From the NCBI GenBank assembly GCA_019136175.1, contig JAGVUS010000088.1, positions 1 to 6,146 of the forward strand: DNA of 6,146 nucleotides, written 5' to 3'. The notes under the pieces were generated by a model, which made no database searches, had not been told where the DNA came from, and was given only the letters and a program-made list of their open reading frames with translations. This document shows positions 1-5,486 of the stretch, one piece after another. This stretch comes from Chloroflexota bacterium. GTDB lineage: Bacteria > Chloroflexota > Anaerolineae > Anaerolineales > Anaerolineaceae. The position numbers were made by a program, and so were the translations under genes. Positions within the stretch are counted from its first letter, which is position 1. Every line of letters starts with the position of its first letter.

Positions 1-39
1 CACATCGCAGGCTTCCAAGCCGGTCACGGTGCCGTTGAA
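1..39 (-). other. Start of a further regulatory-like domain, cut by window edge
   Basis: The last visible residues (about 1718-1730) read FNGTVTGLEACDV. The phrase FNGTVTG resembles the first strand of another carboxypeptidase-regulatory-like domain (G-x-V-x-G). This shows that the protein continues well beyond the window rather than ending just past it. Only one strand is visible, so the call is tentative. Confidence 0.4.
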
Positions 40-3000
40 GATACCGTAATCACCCGGAGCCATCAGGTGCAGCGTGACGGGAATGTTGGCATAGGTGTAG
101 GGAGTGTCGTGTTTGACCTTGAGTTCAGCCAGGTAGTCGCCGGGTTGACCCAGTCCGGCTCCTGTCGGGTCAAAGGTCACATCCACCACCAGGTCATCCA
201 TCGCCGGGACCGTTCCACTGACCGGGTCTTCGCTCAGCCACGGAACATCCGCTCCGCCGCCCGTTTCAAAGGCAAGGCAGTCGGTTTCCGCACCGCCGGG
301 GAAGCCACCCACCAGGGCGCTGGCACCGGTTGTCATATCGATGACGCGCAATTCACCGGAGCCGGTGTAAGCTGCCCAGTAGAGAATGCCGGTCTCTTCT
401 TCATAGTCCATGCCCTGGGCGTAGTTGGCGGAAGCTCCCAATGAGCCAATGTCCACAACCGCCAGGGTGGCAGGATCCACGCTGAAGAGGTGGTCGGTGA
501 TCAGGTCCACGATGTAGATCAGATCGTTGTCCGTGTTGTACGCCAGGTCAATACCGCAGGCGATCGGTCCAAGTGCACCCAGGTTGGTGGTGGCGCCGGT
601 TTCGGGATCCACCGTCACCAGGTTGGAGGACGAGCAGGAGGTCGTGAGACCATAGAGCATGCCATCGGGCGTGCCCGTCAGACCGGAGAAGGTCTGTCCC
701 GCAGGCGGGGTGGTGGGACCAATCAGCGTGTAGACTGCCGTGGCAGTATCCACTGCATAGAGGTTATTGTTGCCATAATCCGCCACATACAGGGTGGAGA
801 AATCACCGCCGGTGAAGTCGCCCGCAAAGAACTGGGTGCCGCCCACCGAGCCAACAATATCCCAGTAGCCGGGAACCGTTGTATCGGGGATGTGAACCAG
901 GTTCTCGCCGGGGTAGATGTCAATCGCGGTTGCCGGTTCGCCTGCCAGCAGGTTACGCAATGCACCTGCGGCGCTCAACGGCATCGGCTTGGCATCCGGG
1001 GCGGGTCCCATGGAGACTGGGCGGGTATCCTCGGGCAATGTGCCGGTAAAGGCGGGGATGGAAAGCGGAGGTACAAAGCCATCATCCTTCTCAGCAATCT
1101 CAATGATTGCATCCGCGCCGCCCAGGTTGGAGATGGTCAGGGTTTCGGTGAGTGGAGCATCGCCCATCATCATGGTGACTTCCAGGAATTCAGGGTCAAA
1201 CTCCAGCCAGCCCGCTCCCAGGTAGAAGTCCTGCTGGGTGATGGCATTCATCATCACTTCCACGGTCTCCGTATCATCCATGTATTTGTCCATGGAGGCG
1301 GTGAAGTCGTGGAATTCTGATGTGATCGCCATGCCTTCGATGCGGAAAGCGATATCTTGCTGCGTGGGTCCAATCACTGTCCAAGGCTGCCAGGCATTGC
1401 CATAGCCAAAGCCGCCGCCCGGGTTGATGAATTGACCGACATAACCATTGGTCGTATCCGCCGGCTGGCGCCCAAATTGCCCATAGGAACCAAAGGACAT
1501 GGTCGGGTAGTAGACCAGCCAGTAGTGTCCCGGAGGCAGGTTAATCGGAGCAGCCGGGGTCAGGGTGGCGTTGGAGAGATATCCTCCTGAGCCAGTGGTC
1601 AGCGTGACCTGCAGATCGGTCGGAGGAACGGAGAGCGACCAGACCGGTGCGCCGCCGCCCGGATAACCAGCCGGGATTCCAGCGTTATCGGCATAGATCT
1701 GGAAGTTCAGCGCCGTGGCATTCAGCAAGCTTGAGAAGCCATTCCAACCATCGCCAGGAATGAACAGGCTGGTGATCGTCCAGGGATCTGCTGCAACAAA
1801 GTCATCCGCCAGGAAGGACGAGAAATCTGGATAATCCGAAAATTCCTGGTTCACATAAGCAGCCGTGCTCACCGCGCTGAGCGGTTGATCCCAGAGAATG
1901 GCATTGACTGCCGGAGGAGCTGTCACGGGGGCAACTGCAACGGATCCACCCGAGGTGGTCAGAGCAGAGGTGCTGCCGCCGCCGGAAATTGCTGCCGGAA
2001 CGGGAGCTGCAGCCAGTGCAGTCACCGTGGCGGGCTGGAAGATCCAGTAGAAGCCCTCGGTTTCCTCGGGGATGGCAAAGGTGGTGCCTGCCGCGCCTGT
2101 GTCGGAAACCACACCGGCACCGGTCAGTGGCTCAAGGGTGTTGTCATCATAGACATAACCGGCAACCACACCGCCGGGCACAACAACGCAGGGCGCTGCA
2201 ACCACAACCTCTTCGGCAACCGAAACTGCCACATCATCAATGTACCAGCCAGCGTAGTTCACTGAGCTGTCGCTGCGGAAGTAGAAGCGGAACTGGAAGT
2301 TGCTGACTGCATAGGTTGGATCCAGTTGAATGCTCTTTGGCGACCAGGGGGAGACATCGCCGATCTTGCCGGAGACATCCGTCCAGGTTGTACCGCCATC
2401 CCTGGTCACTTCCACAGCACCCCAGTCGAAGCTGGTGCTTTCAATATCGTTCCAGTGCCAGAAGGAGATGGTGGGTGCCAGACCGGCATGTGCGCTCAGG
2501 TCAATCACCGGCGAGGTGATCCAGCCGGATTCGCTGGAGTTGTAGTTACCAGCCAGGTTGGTTGCCCAGACATTCGGAGCGGAATACGGAGCGCCAGGTC
2601 CGCTGGTCGGTGCACCCCAGGCAAAGCTGGTGGTGCCGCTGACGGTAAAGCCGCCGTTGTCCGTATCAAAGTTGCTGCTCCATACCGTGGTGGGCGGGGG
2701 TGCCGACACGCTTATGATGCCAATGTCATCAATGTACCAGCCCTCATACTGCACCGAGCTGTCGCTCTTGAAGTAAAAGCGGAACTGGAAGTTCGCCACA
2801 TTGTAAGTGGGATCCAGAACAACCGTCTGCTGTTCATAGGCGGTATCGGTGACGCCGCCAACAGGTCCCCAGACAGTGGTCCAGGTGGTGCCGCCATCCT
2901 TGGTTACATCCACGCGCGCCCAGTCCCAGCTGACGCTTTCGATATCCTTCCAGTCGTACCACTGGATGACAGGGGTGGAGGTGCCAAAGCCAGTCAGATC

Positions 3001-5190
3001 AATGACGGGGGAAGCCATCCAGCCCAGTTCATTGGCATTGTAGTTGCCTGCCGGGTTGGTGGCAATGCCTTTGGTGCCGCTGTGACCTTCGCCAGGTCCA
3101 CTGGTGAAGTCACCCCAGGCAAAGCTGGTGGTGCCGCCAGGTGTAAAGCCCTCATCGCTGCCCTCAAAGGAGTAGAAGATGTCATAGTCGGGCTGGTAAC
3201 CGGGGGCAGCGCAGGCTTCGCCATCGGCCATCAGTTCGATGTCATGGGCGTACGTCGCACCGGTGGGGGTCACGGTTTCGGTCAGGACATCATAACCGGA
3301 CGGGACCGCAGTGGTCACAAAGGTGTGATCGGTCTCTTCAACCAGTTCAATTTCGTAGTAACCGGTGAAAGGATCGACGTACAGGGTTTCGTCAAAGCCG
3401 GTGGCAGTGATATGGATGCTGGAGTACAGCGGGTAGCCGTGCAATCCCAGTCCTTCAACTCCGCCATCCGTCACGTAACCGGAAACCGTGGTCATACCCA
3501 GCAGGTCAATGTAGAAGTGCTGGGTGACAAGTCCACCTTCGACAATCACAATGCCCGTCACCAGGTCGGTGGTGTACCCGTACTTGGTCGCCGAGACATC
3601 ATAGGTGCCTTCCGGCAGGTTCAGCAGGTAGGAGCCGTCCGCCAGGGTGGTGGTATCCACAACAATGCCGCCGCCATTATCGGCGGTTACGGTTGCACCT
3701 TCCACGGGAGCCATCGAGGTGGCATCATAGACGAAACCTGCCAGGCTTCCCGAAGAACAGACCTGGTTGCCTGCCGTCAGTACGTTCAGGTATCCATACC
3801 CAAAGGTATAGTTGCCCTCACCGTCCGCCGGGGCGCCGCAGCTGCCAGGTGGGGGTGTATCGGCAGTGTCCTGCAGCAGCTCAAAGGTGGTAGCCATATC
3901 GCCAATCAGGCTGGGGTTGCACGACCACAACAGCGCCACGGCACCCGCCGTGTGCGGGGAAGCCATGGAGGTGCCGCTGTATCCGCAATTCCAGCCGCTG
4001 CCAGGCACCGTGGAACAGATATTGCTGCCCGGCGCCGAGATGTTCGGCTTGGTATAGGGATCATCGCCAAAGGCGCTGGGACCCTTTGAGGAGAAGTCCG
4101 AGATCGTCCGGCTGCTGGTGTGGGAGGCAGTTGCAAACGATTCCTGGTAGTCGCCGGGGGAGCCCAGGCTGTTGCAGGAATAGTTGTTGCCAGCCGAGAA
4201 CGCCGGGAAGATGCCGGCTGCCCGCCAGGCATTCACCTTGGCAAGGTACCAGTTGTCACCACCACCGCCGCCCCACGAGTTGTTCACCACGTTCGGGCGG
4301 TTTGCCGGGTCGCCATCGGGCGCCACAATCCAGTCCGCACAGGCGTTCAGGGAGGTGTCGGAGCAGGAGTTGGTTTCGCAGCCCTTGCAGGCAATCCACT
4401 GGGCGTTGGGTGCCATGCCCACCTGGTAGGTCAGGCTGGGATCATCATCGCCAACCATTGTGCCCATCGTGTGCGTGCCATGCCCGTTGTTATCGCAGGC
4501 GGAGCCGCCGCAGATGTTGGCGGGGTCTGCCCAGCAGGATGGATCGGATGGATCAGTTCCGCACTTGAAGGATTGATCCAGGGCGGGGTGATTCCACTGC
4601 ACGCCGGTATCAACGTTCGCCACCACAATGCCGTCACCCTGGAAGCCGAAGGTTGACCAGAAGTCCGGGGCGTGTGTATCAGTGATGCCCCAGTCAAAGG
4701 CTTCGGGTTCCGGAACAGCAACATCCGCCGCCTTGAACGTCATCGGTTCAATCGTGGCGGTGCGCGGGTAGCGGATGTGCGAAACGCCAGGCAGCGCTGC
4801 AATCGCTGAAAGCGAATTGAGGTCGCCGCCGGTGACAGCAATTTCGTTTCCGGCAAAGAAGGACTGGTAGGAAACGCCGCCTGCCTTGAGAAGTTCAATT
4901 ACAGGCTGCTGCGTCCGTGCGGCGGTTTCCTTGAGGGTGTTGTACACAAACCAGCCGCGTTCAGTCCAGTCTTCAATTTCATATGCTGCGCTCAGGTCGG
5001 CTTTTTCAGCCATTTCCACGACATAGTCGGACGCGCCCTTCGCTGAAATGGTGTTCAGCACGGCGGGTTCCACTTTGTCCAGACCCTGTGCAGCAGGTTT
5101 GACCATGGCGCTTGCCGGTTGGACCAGGCTGAAGACCATGCCCGCCAGCAGCACCAATGCAAACAGGGAATAGAGGGTTTTATTTCTCAT
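1..5190 (-). CDS. Giant secreted multidomain S8 (subtilisin-like) serine peptidase, C-terminus outside window
   Basis: The frame reads 1730 codons from ATG at 5190-5188 to the left edge with no stop, so the gene is 3'-partial. The product is probably an exported endopeptidase that degrades extracellular protein. A signal peptide (residues 1-28) and an I9-like propeptide precede the catalytic domain. Catalytic residues are D194 (in VDTGV), H237 (in NGHGTH), oxyanion N335 (in SAGNN) and S408 (in GTSMASPH). About 1250 further residues of beta-rich accessory modules follow, presumably for substrate or surface binding. The order S8, regulatory-like, MAM-like resembles bacillopeptidase F, but this protein is longer. 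The start is supported by AGGA 8 bases upstream and by the signal peptide directly after it. No transmembrane anchor or sorting signal is visible; any would lie in the missing C-terminus. The S8 family call is very secure; substrate and exact subfamily are unknown. Confidence 0.96.
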   Translation of the reverse strand, partial: MRNKTLYSLFALVLLAGMVFSLVQPASAMVKPAAQGLDKVEPAVLNTISAKGASDYVVEMAEKADLSAAYEIEDWTERGWFVYNTLKETAARTQQPVIELLKAGGVSYQSFFAGNEIAVTGGDLNSLSAIAALPGVSHIRYPRTATIEPMTFKAADVAVPEPEAFDWGITDTHAPDFWSTFGFQGDGIVVANVDTGVQWNHPALDQSFKCGTDPSDPSCWADPANICGGSACDNNGHGTHTMGTMVGDDDPSLTYQVGMAPNAQWIACKGCETNSCSDTSLNACADWIVAPDGDPANRPNVVNNSWGGGGGDNWYLAKVNAWRAAGIFPAFSAGNNYSCNSLGSPGDYQESFATASHTSSRTISDFSSKGPSAFGDDPYTKPNISAPGSNICSTVPGSGWNCGYSGTSMASPHTAGAVALLWSCNPSLIGDMATTFELLQDTADTPPPGSCGAPADGEGNYTFGYGYLNVLTAGNQVCSSGSLAGFVYDATSMAPVEGATVTADNGGGIVVDTTTLADGSYLLNLPEGTYDVSATKYGYTTDLVTGIVIVEGGLVTQHFYIDLLGMTTVSGYVTDGGVEGLGLHGYPLYSSIHITATGFDETLYVDPFTGYYEIELVEETDHTFVTTAVPSGYDVLTETVTPTGATYAHDIELMADGEACAAPGYQPDYDIFYSFEGSDEGFTPGGTTSFAWGDFTSGPGEGHSGTKGIATNPAGNYNANELGWMASPVIDLTGFGTSTPVIQWYDWKDIESVSWDWARVDVTKDGGTTWTTVWGPVGGVTDTAYEQQTVVLDPTYNVANFQFRFYFKSDSSVQYEGWYIDDIGIISVSAPPPTTVWSSNFDTDNGGFTVSGTTSFAWGAPTSGPGAPYSAPNVWATNLAGNYNSSESGWITSPVIDLSAHAGLAPTISFWHWNDIESTSFDWGAVEVTRDGGTTWTDVSGKIGDVSPWSPKSIQLDPTYAVSNFQFRFYFRSDSSVNYAGWYIDDVAVSVAEEVVVAAPCVVVPGGVVAGYVYDDNTLEPLTGAGVVSDTGAAGTTFAIPEETEGFYWIFQPATVTALAAAPVPAAISGGGSTSALTTSGGSVAVAPVTAPPAVNAILWDQPLSAVSTAAYVNQEFSDYPDFSSFLADDFVAADPWTITSLFIPGDGWNGFSSLLNATALNFQIYADNAGIPAGYPGGGAPVWSLSVPPTDLQVTLTTGSGGYLSNATLTPAAPINLPPGHYWLVYYPTMSFGSYGQFGRQPADTTNGYVGQFINPGGGFGYGNAWQPWTVIGPTQQDIAFRIEGMAITSEFHDFTASMDKYMDDTETVEVMMNAITQQDFYLGAGWLEFDPEFLEVTMMMGDAPLTETLTISNLGGADAIIEIAEKDDGFVPPLSIPAFTGTLPEDTRPVSMGPAPDAKPMPLSAAGALRNLLAGEPATAIDIYPGENLVHIPDTTVPGYWDIVGSVGGTQFFAGDFTGGDFSTLYVADYGNNNLYAVDTATAVYTLIGPTTPPAGQTFSGLTGTPDGMLYGLTTSCSSSNLVTVDPETGATTNLGALGPIACGIDLAYNTDNDLIYIVDLITDHLFSVDPATLAVVDIGSLGASANYAQGMDYEEETGILYWAAYTGSGELRVIDMTTGASALVGGFPGGAETDCLAFETGGGADVPWLSEDPVSGTVPAMDDLVVDVTFDPTGAGLGQPGDYLAELKVKHDTPYTYANIPVTLHLMAPGDYGIFNGTVTGLEACDV
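61..243 (-). other. BACON/Ig-like module after the propeller
   Basis: Residues about 1650-1710 read PWLSEDPVSGTVPAMDDLVV, then DVTFDPTG, then GDYLAELKVKHDTP and IPVTLHL. The W-L-S-x-x-P-x-S-G-T-V ... V-x-V-T-F-D ... G-x-Y-x-A-x-L ... I-P-V-x-L pattern is characteristic of BACON-type Ig-like domains, often placed between larger binding modules. A spacer or glycan/mucin-binding role is known for some relatives; here it is only inferred. Confidence 0.65.
244..900 (-). other. Partial beta-propeller (about four recognisable blades)
   Basis: Residues about 1431-1649 contain four repeated strands about 45 residues apart: TLYVADYGNNNLYAVDTATA (about 1466), MLYGLTTSCSSSNLVTVDPE (about 1511), LIYIVDLITDHLFSVDPATL (about 1556) and ILYWAAYTGSGELRVIDMTT (about 1602). 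Each has the form LY-x(n)-L-x-x-V/I-D-x-x-T/E-G/A, followed by a short strand ending in Leu-Val/Ile-Gly. This is the blade rhythm of NHL/YVTN-type propellers. Four clear blades would not close a ring, so less regular blades may flank them. Confidence 0.68.
1081..1200 (-). other. Ig-like accessory module
   Basis: Residues about 1331-1370 contain FDPEFLEVTMMMGDAPLTETLTISNLGGADAIIEI. This P-x-x-L-x-V-T ... G-x-x-x-x-x-T-L-T-I-S-N-x-G pattern is typical of short immunoglobulin-like domains (ASPM-SPD2-Hydin or NEW3 type) that punctuate secreted bacterial proteins. It is followed by a Pro- and Ala-rich linker (about 1374-1425) leading to the propeller segment. A structural spacer role is inferred. 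Confidence 0.5.
1327..1908 (-). other. Jelly-roll-like beta-sandwich module of uncertain family
   Basis: Residues about 1095-1288 start ILWDQPLSAVST and contain YPDFSSFLADDFVAADPWTI, LNFQIYADNAGIPAGYPGG, INLPPGHYWLVYYPT and PWTVIGPTQQDIAFRIEG. The order (a DDF.....WTI strand, an F.IYAD..G.PAG strand, a LPPG.YWL strand, a final DIAFRI.G strand) recalls a module I associate with large secreted bacterial proteins, where it probably acts as a carbohydrate- or protein-binding sandwich. I cannot name the family with confidence. Confidence 0.55.
2011..2184 (-). other. Degenerate third regulatory-like domain plus low-complexity linker
   Basis: Residues about 1003-1060 contain GGVVAGYVYDDNTLEPLTGAGVVSD, which is the first half of a carboxypeptidase-regulatory-like domain (G-Y-V-x-D ... 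P-L-x-G-A-x-V). The expected D-G-x-Y and L-P-x-G-x-Y-x-V strands are replaced by IPEETEGFYWIFQPATVTA. The following residues, about 1061-1094, are a linker of Ala, Pro, Val, Gly and Ser. It may be a divergent but folded domain or a decaying one; the sequence alone does not decide. Confidence 0.55.
2215..2685 (-). repeat. Tandem MAM-like / immune-inhibitor-A-like domain, copy 2
   Basis: Residues about 836-992 repeat the previous domain with the same landmarks: WSSNFDTDNGGFTVSGTTSF, GNYNSSESGWITSPVIDLS, WHWNDIESTSFDWGAVEV, TRDGGTTW, NFQFRFYFRSDSSV and GWYIDDVAV. The offset to copy 1 is 164-166 residues. By eye the two copies share about half or more of their residues. At DNA level they share an identical 27-base block (2613-2639 and 3111-3137), which fits a fairly recent duplication or gene conversion. 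A short PPPTT linker separates the copies. Confidence 0.85.
2704..3177 (-). repeat. Tandem MAM-like / immune-inhibitor-A-like domain, copy 1
   Basis: Residues about 672-829 begin FYSFEGSDEGFTPGGTTSFAWG and end EGWYIDDIGI. Internal marks are the GNYNANELGWMASPVIDLTG block, an aromatic strand with IQWYDWKDIES, a TKDGGTTWTTVWG turn, and FQFRFYFKSDSSV. This pattern (F...D..GF, SPVIDLS, DGG.TW, WYIDDI) is typical of MAM/laminin-G-like jelly-roll modules in secreted bacterial peptidases such as bacillopeptidase F and immune inhibitor A. It is directly followed by a second copy about 165 residues on. Confidence 0.85.
3229..3753 (-). other. Two carboxypeptidase-regulatory-like beta-sandwich domains
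   Basis: Residues about 480-557 read as a classic regulatory-like fold: SLAGFVYDATSMAPVEGATV, then LADGSYLLNLPEGTYDVSATKYGY. These are the G-x-V ... P-V-x-G-A-x-V ... D-G-x-Y ... L-P-x-G-x-Y-x-V pattern of CarboxypepD_reg domains. Residues about 566-654 form a second, divergent copy beginning TTVSGYVTDG and ending YAHDIEL, with a longer insert in the middle. Such domains commonly follow the protease in secreted bacterial subtilases and are thought to act as spacers or binding modules. Confidence is high for the first and moderate for the second. Confidence 0.82.
3760..4644 (-). other. S8 catalytic domain
   Basis: Residues 183-477 carry the three subtilase signature blocks in the usual order. 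The first strand ends in VVANVDTGV with D194. The His block NNGHGTHTMG contains H237. The Ser block GYSGTSMASPHTAGAVAL contains S408. N335 in FSAGNN is the expected oxyanion-hole residue, and VVNNSWG at about 301-307 matches the conserved strand before it. The domain has 14 cysteines (210, 219, 227, 232, 268, 271, 276, 284, 339, 392, 402, 424, 451, 478), an even number that suggests disulfide stabilisation outside the cell. All key residues are present, so it should be active. Confidence 0.96.
4645..5106 (-). other. I9-like propeptide of the S8 peptidase
   Basis: Residues 29-182 precede the mature enzyme. Residues about 54-147 have the pattern of subtilase prodomains: a SDYVVEM strand, a helix with ADLSAAY, a central helix ending VIELLKAGG, then SYQSFFAGNEIAV and LPGVSHI as the last strand before the cleavage region. 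Such prodomains act as intramolecular chaperones and transient inhibitors and are removed by self-cleavage. The stretch after residue 150 is a linker containing VPEPEAFDWGI, which resembles the N-terminal arm of mature subtilases, so the exact processing point is uncertain. This region contains no cysteine, in contrast to the catalytic domain. Confidence 0.78.
5107..5190 (-). other. Sec-type signal peptide of the S8 peptidase
   Basis: Residues 1-28 show a short basic n-region (MRNK), a hydrophobic core from about L6 to V23 rich in Leu, Val, Ala and Phe, and a small-residue c-region ending Ala-Ser-Ala. Signal peptidase I would be expected to cut after A28, before Met-Val-Lys-Pro. No Cys follows the cleavage point, so this does not look like a lipoprotein signal. 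It implies export through the Sec pathway, matching the disulfide-rich catalytic domain downstream. Confidence 0.88.
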
Positions 5191-5270
5191 GATTGTTTTC
5201 CTTTTCTCGTTGGGAACAGTGAACAGGATAACAGATGACCAATATCGACACGACAGGACATCAGGAACAA
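5187..5270 (-). CDS. Possible leader peptide (27 codons), translationally coupled to the peptidase
   Basis: A small ORF in the peptidase leader starts with TTG at 5270 and runs 27 codons, beginning MFLMSCRV and ending TRKGKQS. Its TGA at 5189-5187 overlaps the peptidase ATG (5190-5188) as ATGA. A near-perfect ribosome binding site, AGGAGG, lies 6 bases upstream of the TTG. An alternative in-frame ATG at 5261 gives 24 codons but lies 15 bases from that site. The peptide resembles no family I know. If translated, it could deliver ribosomes to the weaker peptidase start or act as an attenuating leader. It may be chance; no homologue comparison was possible. Confidence 0.35.
   Translation of the reverse strand: MFLMSCRVDIGHLLSCSLFPTRKGKQS
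5199..5202 (-). promoter_or_regulatory. Ribosome binding site of the S8 peptidase
   Basis: On the minus strand the bases before the ATG read AAAAGGAAAACAATC. AGGA (5202-5199) sits 8 bases upstream of the ATG at 5190. It is a modest Shine-Dalgarno match, much weaker than the AGGAGGTG further up the same leader. Confidence 0.65.
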
Positions 5271-5276
5271 TAACCA

Positions 5277-5282
5277 CCTCCT
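5277..5282 (-). promoter_or_regulatory. Strong internal Shine-Dalgarno in the peptidase leader
   Basis: The minus strand reads GAGGAGGTGG around 5284-5275. It contains AGGAGGTG, an eight-base match to the complement of the 16S 3' end. It lies about 87 bases upstream of the peptidase ATG, far too distant to serve it directly, but 6 bases from an in-frame TTG of a small ORF. It is either the ribosome binding site of a leader peptide or an unusual ribosome-standby element. Confidence 0.5.
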
Positions 5283-5326
5283 CTCAAAATACAAGCAACA
5301 GGGAAACAAAAAGACCGGTGACAGCA

Positions 5327-5344
5327 ACTTGCAACTTTGCAAGT
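5327..5344. promoter_or_regulatory. 18-base palindrome at the peptidase transcription start: likely operator
   Basis: ACTTGCAA, a CT spacer, then TTGCAAGT form a perfect 8-base inverted repeat. It lies immediately downstream of the -10 box, covering about +1 to +18 of the predicted peptidase transcript. The position and symmetry fit a binding site for a dimeric helix-turn-helix repressor. A GCAACTT direct repeat (5324-5330 and 5331-5337) overlaps it. It could alternatively fold as a 5' stem-loop in the mRNA with a seven-base stem and four-base loop. The regulator is unknown. Confidence 0.6.
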
Positions 5345-5350
5345 AGTTAT

Positions 5351-5379
5351 ATTATAGGGATATTAATTTTGGATGTCAA
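5351..5379 (-). promoter_or_regulatory. Exact consensus sigma-A-type promoter for the S8 peptidase
   Basis: On the minus strand TTGACA (5379-5374) and TATAAT (5356-5351) are separated by exactly 17 bases (5373-5357). All 12 consensus bases match. The surrounding DNA is AT-rich, with a run of A on the minus strand just upstream of the -35 box that could act as an UP element. The predicted start is near 5344, which gives a leader of about 154 bases before the ATG at 5190. Confidence 0.85.
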
Positions 5380-5399
5380 CAATTTTTGAGGATGCAAAT

Positions 5400-5411
5400 C
5401 CCAAATTTGGG
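5400..5411. promoter_or_regulatory. 12-base perfect palindrome between the divergent promoters
   Basis: CCCAAATTTGGG is perfectly self-complementary. It lies 14 bases upstream of the proposed xpt -35 box and 20 bases upstream of the peptidase -35 box, so a bound protein could act on either promoter. A short palindrome with an AT core can arise by chance, and no regulator is recognised. Confidence 0.4.
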
Positions 5412-5425
5412 TGAGAATTTTCCCG

Positions 5426-5454
5426 TTGTCGGAAATATCATTCCCAAGTACAAT
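5426..5454 (+). promoter_or_regulatory. Proposed xpt-guaA promoter
   Basis: TTGTCG (5426-5431, four of six consensus) and TACAAT (5449-5454, five of six) are separated by exactly 17 bases. The predicted start is near 5461, leaving a leader of only about 26 bases before the xpt ATG. Such a short leader leaves no room for a riboswitch, unlike the purine-riboswitch-controlled xpt of Bacillus. Confidence 0.6.
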
Positions 5455-5472
5455 GTCCATACAACCTGAACT

Positions 5473-5481
5473 GGAAGGGAG
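5473..5481 (+). promoter_or_regulatory. Ribosome binding site of xpt
   Basis: GGAAGGGAG ends 5 bases before the ATG at 5487. It is a purine-rich Shine-Dalgarno match at good spacing and supports this start, as does the alignment of the N-terminus with known Xpt proteins (MEALK...). Confidence 0.75.
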
Positions 5482-5486
5482 CAGAC

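Noticed and set aside
490..1320. A 276-codon open frame on the plus strand
   Set aside because: It is antisense to the propeller and Ig-like modules of the peptidase. There is no family resemblance, and the opposing frame gives coherent repeats.
2326..4089. A 587-codon open frame on the plus strand
   Set aside because: It is wholly antisense to the S8 peptidase. Its translation has no recognisable domain and is rich in Gly, Arg, Ala and Val, as expected for the complement of a GC-biased gene. The minus-strand frame has clear catalytic motifs and repeated domains.
5329..5355. A rightward promoter TTGCAA ... TATTAT over the palindrome
   Set aside because: The -35 match is only four of six and the spacer is 15 bases. 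The same bases form an exact consensus promoter on the opposite strand, so this is probably its mirror image.
5189..5389. A 66-codon plus-strand frame in the intergenic region
   Set aside because: It begins on the peptidase start codon, has no good ribosome binding site, and covers the peptidase promoter and palindrome. The protein resembles nothing known.
5191..5486. Purine riboswitch upstream of xpt
   Set aside because: I looked for the conserved three-way-junction core sequences of the purine aptamer and saw none. The best xpt promoter leaves only about 26 bases of leader.
5191..5486. Intrinsic terminator or attenuator hairpin in the peptidase leader
   Set aside because: No GC-rich stem followed by a T-run is visible on either strand. 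The only clear inverted repeats are the two palindromes reported.
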